The notes below the pieces were generated by a model, which worked only from the letters and a program-made list of their open reading frames with translations, did no database searches and was not told the origin of the DNA. From NCBI GenBank assembly GCA_021779135.1, contig JAJYBH010000022.1, positions 1 through 33,722 of the forward strand: a stretch of DNA of 33,722 bases, given 5' to 3'. This stretch comes from Deltaproteobacteria bacterium. Lineage in GTDB: Bacteria; Desulfobacterota; Desulfuromonadia; Geobacterales; Pseudopelobacteraceae. The position numbers and the translations under genes are program-made. This document shows positions 10,710 through 17,572 of this stretch, piece by piece. Every line of letters starts with the position of its first letter. Positions within the stretch are counted from its first letter, which is position 1.

Positions 10710-12539
10710 ATGTCAACACCTGATGAGACGCCTGATAAACGGGAAGAGGCGCTTGAAAACCGCATACGGATGCTCGAGCGGCAATTGGAGCGTCTGGCAG
10801 GGAGCGTAGGTGACGAAGGTGCTGCTGCCCCTTCCGCTGTTCCGTCTCCCAAAACAGCCCCGCATCAGCTCAAGGATTATCCTGCCGACGACCTGCCTGA
10901 AATTTCCGAAGAGATCCTGGGTTGGGCCAGCAGGAATGCGATTCTGCCGCGCCTCGCCACCGTCTGCTTCCTGATGGTCATTGCGCTCGTCCTCAGGGCC
11001 ATCACCGACAGCGGTCTCGTCAACAAGCTGCTCGGGTCGGCAATGGGCATGAGTTATGCGACGGCCCTGATGGTCCTCGGCTGGTACAAATACTCCAGGA
11101 ATAGCCTTCTTGCACCTGTCTTCGCTACCTGCGGCGGCGTGCTCATTTCAACGATCGTTGTGGAAACGCATACACATTTTCAATCCTTGCCGCTGGTACC
11201 GGCCTACCTCACGCTGATGGCGACCGGCTTCGGCATGGCGCTCATGAGCTGCCGTTTCAACGCTTTCGTTCCCATTTCGGTCGGGGTACTCGGCATGTGC
11301 TTCGCGGGGGCGGCGATCGATTACCCCCGCCCCTTTTTCCCCTATCTTGCCCTGGTACTGTACACCGCCAACGTGCTCGGCTACTTTGCGTCCCAGTTAA
11401 AGCGCTGCGCCTGGCTGCGCTGGTCTGTCCTGATAGTTACCATGGTCATGCTCCAGCTCTGGGGTGTCAGACTGGGCATATTACTGAGCAAGGGAGAAGC
11501 CATTCCGCCCGAACTGGCTCCCGCCTGGTATCTGCCGGTGCTGGCGGTTTTCTTCCTGACCTTTGTCTTCCTGTCCCTGCTCGGAATTGTCAAAGCCGGA
11601 AATCAAAAAACATCCAGATTCAATTTCAGCCTGCCGACCCTCAATGTGATCTGGAGCTATGCATTGGCCCGACACGTGGCGGAAGCCTGGCAGATGAACG
11701 TGAAACTACTCGGCGCAATCGGCCTGTTAGGTGCCGCCGGTCTCCTGGGGCTCGCCTTCTGGTGTGCACGGCGCAACATCGAGGGAGCACCAGGGACCAA
11801 TACTTTCACGTTTGCCGGAGCCGCCCTGCTCGCCCTGTCACTGCCGGCGGCTACCGGGGCATTTGTCATGTCATTACCGGCGATCTCCCTCGTCGCCATA
11901 ACCTTGGCGATCGTTTCGCGGGTCTGGGAGAATGGCGGCGTTCGGGGCACCACGTACCTGATGAACATCTATGCCTGCTTGGCGCTTGCCTTCGCACTGC
12001 GCGGCGAAGGTCCGGGAGCAACAGACGCCGTCAACATGCTTTCCGCCGGCCTTGTGGCTGTCATTTCAATATACCATTACCAATGGTGCCGGTGGTGGCC
12101 GGCACCCGCCAATTCGGCTCTTTTTGATACCATAGACCGCAAGGACCGCAGTGCCGTCCTGCTGTTGCTGGGCGGGTTGGCAAGCGGATTTTTCATGATC
12201 AGAATCGGGATCTATCAGGCGATTTCGTTTTTTCCCGCGGCAATACAACGGGATGCATTCCGTTGCGGCCAGTCGGTACTCATCAATTCAGCAGCCATTC
12301 TCCTCATCCTGTTGGCATACCTGCGGAGAGACAAGGAAATCCGGAATGTGGCCATCCTCGTCACAATTGTCGGGGCAACCAAGGTTTTCCTGTATGACCT
12401 CCTAGGCACACACGGCCTGCCACTCGTGTTCAGCATTTTTTCATTCGGCATGGCGGCCGCGGTTGAATCCCTCGCCCTGGGTAAATGGCAACACCAGCCC
12501 GCCAATCAGACGCAAATAAAGGAAGATTCAGGCGTATGA
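10710..12539 (+). CDS. Large polytopic membrane protein, DUF2339-like
   Basis: GGGGAGG lies six bases before ATG 10710. The 609-residue product has a soluble N-terminus of about 75 residues with a charged coiled-coil-like helix (EALENRIRMLERQLERL), followed by many hydrophobic segments, probably 14 or more membrane helices. The pattern (coiled-coil start, acidic linker, stacked helices and a C-terminal segment ATKVFLYDLLG) recalls the DUF2339 family, whose biochemical role is unknown. It begins 92 bases after the NrfD gene on the same strand with no terminator between, so it may be co-transcribed. I see no catalytic motif. The family call is by resemblance only. Confidence 0.65.
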   Translation: MSTPDETPDKREEALENRIRMLERQLERLAGSVGDEGAAAPSAVPSPKTAPHQLKDYPADDLPEISEEILGWASRNAILPRLATVCFLMVIALVLRAITDSGLVNKLLGSAMGMSYATALMVLGWYKYSRNSLLAPVFATCGGVLISTIVVETHTHFQSLPLVPAYLTLMATGFGMALMSCRFNAFVPISVGVLGMCFAGAAIDYPRPFFPYLALVLYTANVLGYFASQLKRCAWLRWSVLIVTMVMLQLWGVRLGILLSKGEAIPPELAPAWYLPVLAVFFLTFVFLSLLGIVKAGNQKTSRFNFSLPTLNVIWSYALARHVAEAWQMNVKLLGAIGLLGAAGLLGLAFWCARRNIEGAPGTNTFTFAGAALLALSLPAATGAFVMSLPAISLVAITLAIVSRVWENGGVRGTTYLMNIYACLALAFALRGEGPGATDAVNMLSAGLVAVISIYHYQWCRWWPAPANSALFDTIDRKDRSAVLLLLGGLASGFFMIRIGIYQAISFFPAAIQRDAFRCGQSVLINSAAILLILLAYLRRDKEIRNVAILVTIVGATKVFLYDLLGTHGLPLVFSIFSFGMAAAVESLALGKWQHQPANQTQIKEDSGV

Positions 12540-12659
12540 GTCAGGGACGGTCTGCAATCCGATAAACGCATATATGCTGGTTGCTTCATCATACTCTCAT
12601 TACTGCCTGCCCAGGGCTCACTAAGCAAGGGCCGCCCCGGAGACTCCCAGCTCCAAAGT

Positions 12660-12714
12660 CGCCAGACATCTCTGCTGGCGCTTAGATCCTATCTGTAAAG
12701 CGCCATGTCTGGCG
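12660..12714. repeat. Long imperfect hairpin in the intergenic region
   Basis: CGCCAGACA (12660-12668) pairs with TGTCTGGCG (12706-12714). After a seven-base bulge on the left, TGGCGCTT (12676-12683) pairs with AAGCGCCA (12698-12705). AGAT (12684-12687) then pairs with ATCT (12691-12694) around a CCT loop, with GTA bulged on the right. That makes 21 pairs in 55 bases. No T-run follows on the plus strand. It may be a processing or mRNA-end structure for the DUF2339-like gene or a REP-like repeat; the rest of 12540-12722 shows nothing else. Confidence 0.7.
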
Positions 12715-12715
12715 C

Positions 12716-12745
12716 ACAAAAAAGGGGGGCTGATGTAGCCCCCCT
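12716..12745 (-). terminator. Rho-independent terminator of the CbcL-like gene
   Basis: A perfect 9-bp stem AGGGGGGCT / AGCCCCCCT (12723-12731 with 12737-12745) has a five-base loop. On the minus strand it is followed by a run of T, seen as the A-run before 12723 on the plus strand. It lies 25 bases beyond the stop of the minus-strand cytochrome gene. Confidence 0.85.
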
Positions 12746-12769
12746 CAATTCATTTATTTCAATGATACG

Positions 12770-14659
12770 TCAGTGCCCGCCACCACTCAGGAAGGCCAGG
12801 ATCATCAGCAGCAGCAGTCCGATTCCAATACAAAGGGCGCTGAATCCGAAGCCCTTGACCAGGAAGTCGTATACCACACCGCTGGTCCTCTTGCAGGCAA
12901 ACTGCTCGGTGATGCCCTGCTCCTCATAGCGTTTCCACTGGTCGCCACGCTCCTCGATCATCTCTTCCTTGGCGATCTGGCCATTGAAGATGACGAAGTC
13001 CATGGGGAACTTCTCCGGGCGGCCGTGGGTGTTGAAGAAGTGGACCGTGAAGATGAAGCCTGTGGCCAGCAGCGCCTCGTCGGAGTGGACGATGGTGGCA
13101 ACGTTGAAGGCCCAGCCGGGCAGGAACATCCCGAAGAACTCGGGGAACCAGAGCATCAAGCCGGATCCGCCGATGGCGAACATACCCCAGAAGACCGCGA
13201 CGAAGTCAAATTTCTCCCAGTAGGTCCAGCGTTCGAAGGTCGGCTTCGGCCCCTTGAAGAAGAACCATCTGACCATGAAGTACACGTCCTTGATATCTCG
13301 CAGATTGAAACAGAGAGAATCCGGCCCGAACAGGCGCTGTATCGGATTGCCCTTGATATCTTTCCTGATGAACAGGAAGTTGATGCTCATCACAATTGCC
13401 AGACCAAAATAAACGAATGTGATTCCGGCGCCTATGCGATGCAGAATCCCGGCGTTTGCTGAACCACCATACAGATTCATGAGTGTGTGTGCCCAGGCCT
13501 GGGTACTGAACTTGAGCGGCAGGCCGGTCAGGGAGAGCAACAGGAAGCTGGTGATCACCAGAAGATGCATGAAGATGTGCAGACGGTTGAAACGACGATA
13601 TTGCTTGTGTGCATCGGGAATAACATGTACATGCGTTCCCGCTTCAGTCATATGGACGTGGTGATGCGTGCCGGCGGCCAGTTCGTCCGCTTTTTCACGG
13701 TTTTCAACGAAACCGCGGAACATCCAGAGCAGGGTATGCACCCAGAACACAGCAAAGGTGGACAACAGCAGGCCGGTCATGGCCACAAAGGTATAGAACA
13801 GGATCGGATATTTTTCCCGGTCGGTCATCTCGCCATGGGCGTAAAACTTGGCAAAGAGCGGCGTTGCCTTGGAATGGCACTGGGCACATTGCTTGACGAT
13901 ATTGGCCGGATTGACACTTGAGGCAGGATCGCTCTTGGGAAGCACCGAATGGGCAGTGTGGCAGTCGGCACAGCCAGCCACCTTTTCAGGGAATCCGAGG
14001 CGGTAGTTCTTGCCGTGGTAGCTCTCCATATAGGATTTTACCGCAACAGTGGTGACATTGTTCCTGGCCATCATTTTCTGGTCGCTGTGGCACTTCATGC
14101 AGACCTTGGTGTGGAACTCGCGAGCCTTGCGATCCGTTACACCGGCTACTTTATCGATGGCGTGCAGGTTATGGCAGTCATTGCAGGCCGCCGAATCCAT
14201 GTTGCCGGCGGCAACGGCCTTTCCGTGGACCGACTTCTGGTAGACCGCTTCCTTGTCATGGCATTGGATACACTTGGCAACCACGATGCGCTTATCGTTC
14301 TTCCAGTAGGTATGCGTATGGACATCCGTATGGCAATCCGCGCAGGTCACACCCTTTTCGGCATGTATACTGGCATAGTGCTCAGAGTTCTGCTTCTTGT
14401 GGCAACGCTCGCACTGTACCTTCTGGACCTTGATCTCCCCTTTCATGTGCTTGAGAAGGTCGGTGATGTCGGTGTGGCAGCTTGTGCAGGCATTCTTGCC
14501 ATGAACCGATGCGGCAAAATCATGGGCTGAAAACTTGTTGCTGTGACAACCCAGACAGGTGGCCGGATCAATGGCCATTCCCTGTTCGGCGGCTACCGGT
14601 AAGGCGACCGCTAAAAGCAGCAGCAGGAGAGGAATGAGACGACAAAGTTTGCTAAACAT
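12770..14659 (-). CDS. cbcL: Nine-haem cytochrome c fused to a b-type membrane cytochrome, CbcL-like
   Basis: I start at ATG 14659, which has GGAGG eight bases upstream and directly precedes a signal peptide (LIPLLLLLLAVALPVAAE); an in-frame ATG at 14728 lacks a site. The 629-residue protein carries nine CXXCH motifs beginning at Cys35, 58, 83, 106, 130, 159, 187, 230 and 258. A membrane domain of about six helices follows (about 286-312 and 357-625) with histidines such as His361, His365, His407, His525 and His540 placed as b-haem candidates. This nine-haem plus HydC/FdnI-type fusion is the architecture of CbcL of G. sulfurreducens, the menaquinol oxidase needed for low-potential extracellular acceptors. 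A histidine-rich loop (331-351) lies after the first membrane helix. It appears monocistronic. Confidence 0.87.
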   Translation of the reverse strand: MFSKLCRLIPLLLLLLAVALPVAAEQGMAIDPATCLGCHSNKFSAHDFAASVHGKNACTSCHTDITDLLKHMKGEIKVQKVQCERCHKKQNSEHYASIHAEKGVTCADCHTDVHTHTYWKNDKRIVVAKCIQCHDKEAVYQKSVHGKAVAAGNMDSAACNDCHNLHAIDKVAGVTDRKAREFHTKVCMKCHSDQKMMARNNVTTVAVKSYMESYHGKNYRLGFPEKVAGCADCHTAHSVLPKSDPASSVNPANIVKQCAQCHSKATPLFAKFYAHGEMTDREKYPILFYTFVAMTGLLLSTFAVFWVHTLLWMFRGFVENREKADELAAGTHHHVHMTEAGTHVHVIPDAHKQYRRFNRLHIFMHLLVITSFLLLSLTGLPLKFSTQAWAHTLMNLYGGSANAGILHRIGAGITFVYFGLAIVMSINFLFIRKDIKGNPIQRLFGPDSLCFNLRDIKDVYFMVRWFFFKGPKPTFERWTYWEKFDFVAVFWGMFAIGGSGLMLWFPEFFGMFLPGWAFNVATIVHSDEALLATGFIFTVHFFNTHGRPEKFPMDFVIFNGQIAKEEMIEERGDQWKRYEEQGITEQFACKRTSGVVYDFLVKGFGFSALCIGIGLLLLMILAFLSGGGH

Positions 14660-14736
14660 TAATAAAACCTCCACGCGACAATATAAGATACATACTGGGA
14701 TAGCCTGTATAAAAAGCGTATACATCAAATGAATTC

Positions 14737-14765
14737 TCTATACACTACCGAATTAACAAAATCAA
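14737..14765 (-). promoter_or_regulatory. Candidate promoter for the CbcL-like gene
   Basis: On the minus strand TTGATT (14765-14760, 4/6), a 17-base spacer and TATAGA (14742-14737, 4/6) lie about 75 bases before the ATG at 14659. Confidence 0.4.
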
Positions 14766-14790
14766 CCAATTAATAGGATACTTGCATGCG

Positions 14791-14810
14791 GCATACAGTA
14801 TACAGTATGC
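14791..14810. promoter_or_regulatory. Symmetric ATAC-rich element, possible operator
   Basis: In the 365-base gap 14660-15024, GCATAC and GTATGC flank a central GTATAC, each separated by one A. This gives a nested dyad and an overlapping direct repeat of ATACAGT. It lies about 25 bases upstream of the candidate CbcL promoter. The rest of the gap to 15024 shows no gene that I can support. Confidence 0.35.
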
Positions 14811-15024
14811 ACTGACCCCGAGGAGAATTCCGCCCGGTTATCGCCGCCACCAGCGAGTATCAGCGCCTTTCGGGCACGCGCGACGCCTTCGGCTAACTCA
14901 CCGAATTCACGTATTTTCTGCAGAAGCTGGGCAGTTGACTTTGACTGCTCGATTTGTTAATATTCGGGATCTGTCCTTGCGAGCATTAAAAGGGCAAGGA
15001 CTCTCCCATCTACCTGGAGATTGC

Positions 15025-16098
15025 ATGCACAAGAAACTTTTCATTCCCGGCCCCGTCGAGATTCATCCCGATATCCTGGCAGCCATGGCAACACCCATGA
15101 TCGGCCACCGCATGAAGGAGTATGCAGAACTGCACGGCCGAGTCACCTCGGGGCTGAAAAAGGTGCTCTTCACCGAGGGCAGGGTATTTCTGGCCACCTC
15201 CAGCGCCTTCGGCGTCATGGAAGGCGCCGTACGTAATCTGGTCGGCAAACGCTGCGTAAACTTCTGCAACGGCGCTTTTTCAGACAAATGGCACGATGTG
15301 ACCCTGCGCTGCGGCAAGCAGGCTGATGCCGTCCGTTTCGACTGGGGCAGGCCGGTCACCCCCGAAGCTGTCGAACAGGCACTGGCCACCGGGAAGTACG
15401 ACAGCATGACCATGATCCACAACGAAACCTCCACCGGGGTCATGTCACCCCTGGCGGAGATCGCCCAGGTCATGAAAAAATTTCCTGAGGTCATGTTCAT
15501 CGTGGACACCGTATCGTCCATGAGTGCCTTGAAGGTGCCGGTGGATGAACTGGGGATAGACAGTTGCATCTTCGGGGTGCAGAAGGCATTTGCCCTTCCT
15601 CCGGGGCTGGCGGTTTTCACGGCCAGCGAAAAAGCGCTGCAGCGGGCTGCCGGCATGGAGGGACGCGGCTATTACTTCGATTTCATGGAGTTTGCCACCA
15701 ACGACACCAAGAACAATACTCCCTCTACCCCCTGCATCTCACTGGTCTATGCCATGGACCGTCAACTGGAGCGCATCTTCGCTGAAGGGCTGGAGGCACG
15801 CTGGGCCAGGCACGCCGACTTGGCTGATTATATACGGGGATGGGTCACCAGCCGCGGTTTCGAACTCTTCCCCGAACCTGAGTATTGTTCACAGACGCTG
15901 ACCTGCAGCCGAAACAGCCGCAACATAGACCTGGCATCCCTGAAGAAGAAACTTGCCGAGGCCGGCTTCGCTTTTGATGACGGTTATGGCAAGATCAAGG
16001 GGCAGACGTTCCGCATCGCCCATATGGGAGATATGACCAGAGCCGACCTTGATGAACTGTTGAACGCAATTACAACCATCGTGCCCGAACTGGCATAA
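15025..16098 (+). CDS. Class V aminotransferase (alanine/serine-glyoxylate type)
   Basis: ATG 15025 with GGAGA five bases upstream gives a 357-residue protein that starts with LFIPGPVEIHPDIL, the usual opening of the alanine-glyoxylate / serine-pyruvate aminotransferase group. An upstream in-frame ATG at 14782 would add 81 unlike residues. Cofactor residues are visible: Asp161 in IVDTVSS for the PLP pyridine nitrogen and Lys187 in FGVQKAFALPPG for the Schiff base. It should move amino groups between serine, alanine or aspartate and a 2-oxo acid in the cytoplasm; the exact substrate cannot be told. The zinc-ribbon gene follows 33 bases downstream. Confidence 0.88.
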   Translation: MHKKLFIPGPVEIHPDILAAMATPMIGHRMKEYAELHGRVTSGLKKVLFTEGRVFLATSSAFGVMEGAVRNLVGKRCVNFCNGAFSDKWHDVTLRCGKQADAVRFDWGRPVTPEAVEQALATGKYDSMTMIHNETSTGVMSPLAEIAQVMKKFPEVMFIVDTVSSMSALKVPVDELGIDSCIFGVQKAFALPPGLAVFTASEKALQRAAGMEGRGYYFDFMEFATNDTKNNTPSTPCISLVYAMDRQLERIFAEGLEARWARHADLADYIRGWVTSRGFELFPEPEYCSQTLTCSRNSRNIDLASLKKKLAEAGFAFDDGYGKIKGQTFRIAHMGDMTRADLDELLNAITTIVPELA

Positions 16099-16131
16099 AT
16101 ATCACGCAACAGAATTTACGGAGGTAGTACC

Positions 16132-16311
16132 ATGAAGTGCCCAAATTGCGGCGACAGGACAGCGGTGGACCTTGACACTCATTCCGGCGGATTTTCATCC
16201 GATGATTCACCACTGAAAGAATGCGGGGCTTGCGGGTTGGTTTGGCGAGTCATGATGGAACACGGCAAGACCAAGATCGACATCATTAAACAGGCCGATA
16301 CAAAAAAGTAG
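16132..16311 (+). CDS. Small zinc-ribbon protein, 59 residues
   Basis: GGAGG lies eight bases before ATG 16132 and the frame stops at 16311. Four cysteines in two CXXC pairs (Cys3/Cys6 and Cys31/Cys34) form a rubredoxin-like or zinc-ribbon knuckle; the rest is short and polar, ending in lysines. It probably binds one zinc and may contact nucleic acid or protein, but no specific family is recognised. It follows the aminotransferase in the same direction and converges on the rubredoxin gene. The codons for its last lysines supply the T-run of the opposing terminator. Confidence 0.75.
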   Translation: MKCPNCGDRTAVDLDTHSGGFSSDDSPLKECGACGLVWRVMMEHGKTKIDIIKQADTKK

Positions 16312-16335
16312 AGACGCAGAATTCTGCGTCTCTAC
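16302..16335 (-). terminator. 28-base perfect palindrome terminating the rubredoxin operon
   Basis: Positions 16308-16335 are a perfect 14-bp inverted repeat centred on GAATTC. On the minus strand it is followed by six T residues (the A-run at 16302-16307). It lies 11 bases past the rubredoxin stop and overlaps the stop codon of the opposing zinc-ribbon gene. No T-run follows on the plus strand. Confidence 0.85.
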
Positions 16336-16346
16336 CTGTGCGCGGA

Positions 16347-16505
16347 CTATTCCTTCTCAAATACGTCCTTGCCTGCTCCGCATAACGGGCAGGTCCAGTC
16401 CTCTGGTAGCGACTCGAATGGCGTTCCGGCCGGAATCCCCCTGTCGGGATCGCCAGTTGCAGGGTCGTAGACATACTGGCAGATGGTACAGATCCAACGT
16501 TCCAT
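16347..16505 (-). CDS. Rubredoxin
   Basis: This 52-residue protein is encoded from ATG 16505 with GAGGAG about eight bases upstream. It has the canonical rubredoxin layout: C6TIC9 and C39PLC42 binding a single iron, with YVYDP after the first pair and the aromatic residues (Trp4, Tyr11, Trp38) that pack around the site. Rubredoxins are cytoplasmic one-electron carriers, in anaerobes often serving oxygen or superoxide detoxification. It follows the ferredoxin gene on the same strand after a 102-base spacer with two hairpins, so the two are likely one operon with separate control of each product. Confidence 0.95.
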   Translation of the reverse strand: MERWICTICQYVYDPATGDPDRGIPAGTPFESLPEDWTCPLCGAGKDVFEKE

Positions 16506-16535
16506 AATGTAGCTCCTCTTCCTTTTAGTAAGTTA

Positions 16536-16604
16536 GAAGTCATTTTCTACGTTTTCTGGTAGAAATTGACTTCGTTAGCGCACTTATCCTGTTTATCAGG
16601 ATAA
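16536..16604. repeat. Two hairpins between ferredoxin and rubredoxin genes
   Basis: Hairpin one: GAAGTCA (16536-16542) and TTTCTAC (16544-16550) pair with GTAGAAA (16559-16565) and TGACTTC (16567-16573), giving 14 pairs with one T-T mismatch. Hairpin two: TTATCCTG (16584-16591) pairs with CAGGATAA (16597-16604). The second is followed by T5 on the plus strand, not on the strand of the flanking genes. Both lie in the spacer of the minus-strand operon. Confidence 0.75.
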
Positions 16605-16607
16605 TTT

Positions 16608-16796
16608 TTATTCCCAACTGATACACTGAACCGGGCAACCGTCAATCGCCTGCTGGATTTCTTTTTCCGTGGCTCCGGCTGGATCGAAACATTCTGATTT
16701 TCCGGCCTTGTTGAAACGGAAAACACCGGGGCAAACGGATATGCAAAGACCGCAGCTGATGCAGCTTTCCTGGTCAACAACAGGTTTTTTGTTCAT
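16608..16796 (-). CDS. Ferredoxin, single [4Fe-4S] type
   Basis: I start at ATG 16796, where AGGAGG lies five bases upstream and the protein begins NKKPVVDQESCISCGLC; a longer frame from 16850 overlaps the promoter. The 62-residue protein has Cys in CISCGLCISVCP and a later GCPVQC. This is the arrangement of the one-cluster bacterial ferredoxins of Desulfovibrio and Thermotoga type, with two extra cysteines that could form a disulfide or assist cluster conversion. It is a cytoplasmic low-potential electron carrier. It is first in the minus-strand ferredoxin-rubredoxin operon and is divergent from the metallo-hydrolase gene at 16867. Confidence 0.93.
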   Translation of the reverse strand: MNKKPVVDQESCISCGLCISVCPGVFRFNKAGKSECFDPAGATEKEIQQAIDGCPVQCISWE

Positions 16797-16822
16797 TCTG
16801 GCCTCCTTGTCAGCGGTGGCAT

Positions 16823-16850
16823 ATTGTACCAGCTTCAATGAGGATGTCAA
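16823..16850 (-). promoter_or_regulatory. Sigma-70 promoter for the ferredoxin-rubredoxin operon
   Basis: On the minus strand a perfect TTGACA (16850-16845), a 16-base spacer and TACAAT (16828-16823, 5/6) lie about 27 bases before the ferredoxin ATG. This is the best sigma-70 match seen in the window. Confidence 0.75.
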
Positions 16851-16866
16851 TCAAGTGGAGAAGCCA

Positions 16867-17490
16867 ATGATTTTTGAAACCGTGGAGGTTGGTCCGTTAG
16901 GTGTCAACAGTTACATCCTGGGCTGCGCGACTTCCCACGAAGGGGTAGTGATTGATCCCGGCGGAGACGTGGAGCGCATTGCCGAGATTGTCCAGAGACA
17001 TAACCTGAAAATCCTTTACATCATCAATACGCACGGCCATTTTGACCATGTGGGGGGCAACCTTCAGGCAGTCAGGCAGTTTGGCGCCCCGCTTCTGATC
17101 CACGAAAGCGATGCCGCCATGCTTGGCCGGGCCGCCGAGGTAGCAGGCATGTACGGCATGCAGGGCGAAAACTCCCCGGCGCCTGACAGTTTCCTTGCCG
17201 ATAACAGGGAACTGGTCTTCGGAACGCATCGCATGAAGGTCCTGCATACACCCGGTCATACTCAGGGCGGCTGCTGCCTCTATCTTGAGGACGACAAGAA
17301 GGTCATCACCGGTGACACGCTTTTTGCAGACTCCATCGGGCGCACCGATCTGCCCGGCGGTTCACACGAACAGCTGCTTGCCTCGATAAAATCCAAGCTT
17401 TTTTCGCTTCCGGACGAGGTAACAGCCTATCCAGGCCATGGCCCGAAAACCACCATCGGGCATGAAAAACGTCATAACCCGTATTTTTAA
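16867..17490 (+). CDS. Metallo-beta-lactamase-fold hydrolase (glyoxalase II-like)
   Basis: I start at ATG 16867 (GTGGAGA six bases upstream), which gives 207 residues beginning MIFETVEVGPLGVNSYIL, typical for the family; the open frame extends upstream only as a shadow of the ferredoxin gene. The metal-binding THGHFDHVGG, then HTPGHTQGG, the bridging Asp in GDTLF and the final GHG give the full binuclear metal site. It resembles small YcbL/GloB-type thioester hydrolases. The likely substrate is a glutathione or other thiol ester, but this is not decided by the sequence. It could share a redox-stress role with the divergent ferredoxin-rubredoxin operon. Confidence 0.88.
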   Translation: MIFETVEVGPLGVNSYILGCATSHEGVVIDPGGDVERIAEIVQRHNLKILYIINTHGHFDHVGGNLQAVRQFGAPLLIHESDAAMLGRAAEVAGMYGMQGENSPAPDSFLADNRELVFGTHRMKVLHTPGHTQGGCCLYLEDDKKVITGDTLFADSIGRTDLPGGSHEQLLASIKSKLFSLPDEVTAYPGHGPKTTIGHEKRHNPYF

Positions 17491-17572
17491 TCCGTAAAAC
17501 CTGTACCGGCACTCTTTGCCGATACTGCTTGTGCTTCACGCATCCCTTTTATTCGGGCAGGAATTGGACAAC

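Noticed and set aside
12773-13462. 229-codon plus-strand frame
   Set aside because: It is the antisense shadow of the CbcL-like membrane domain.
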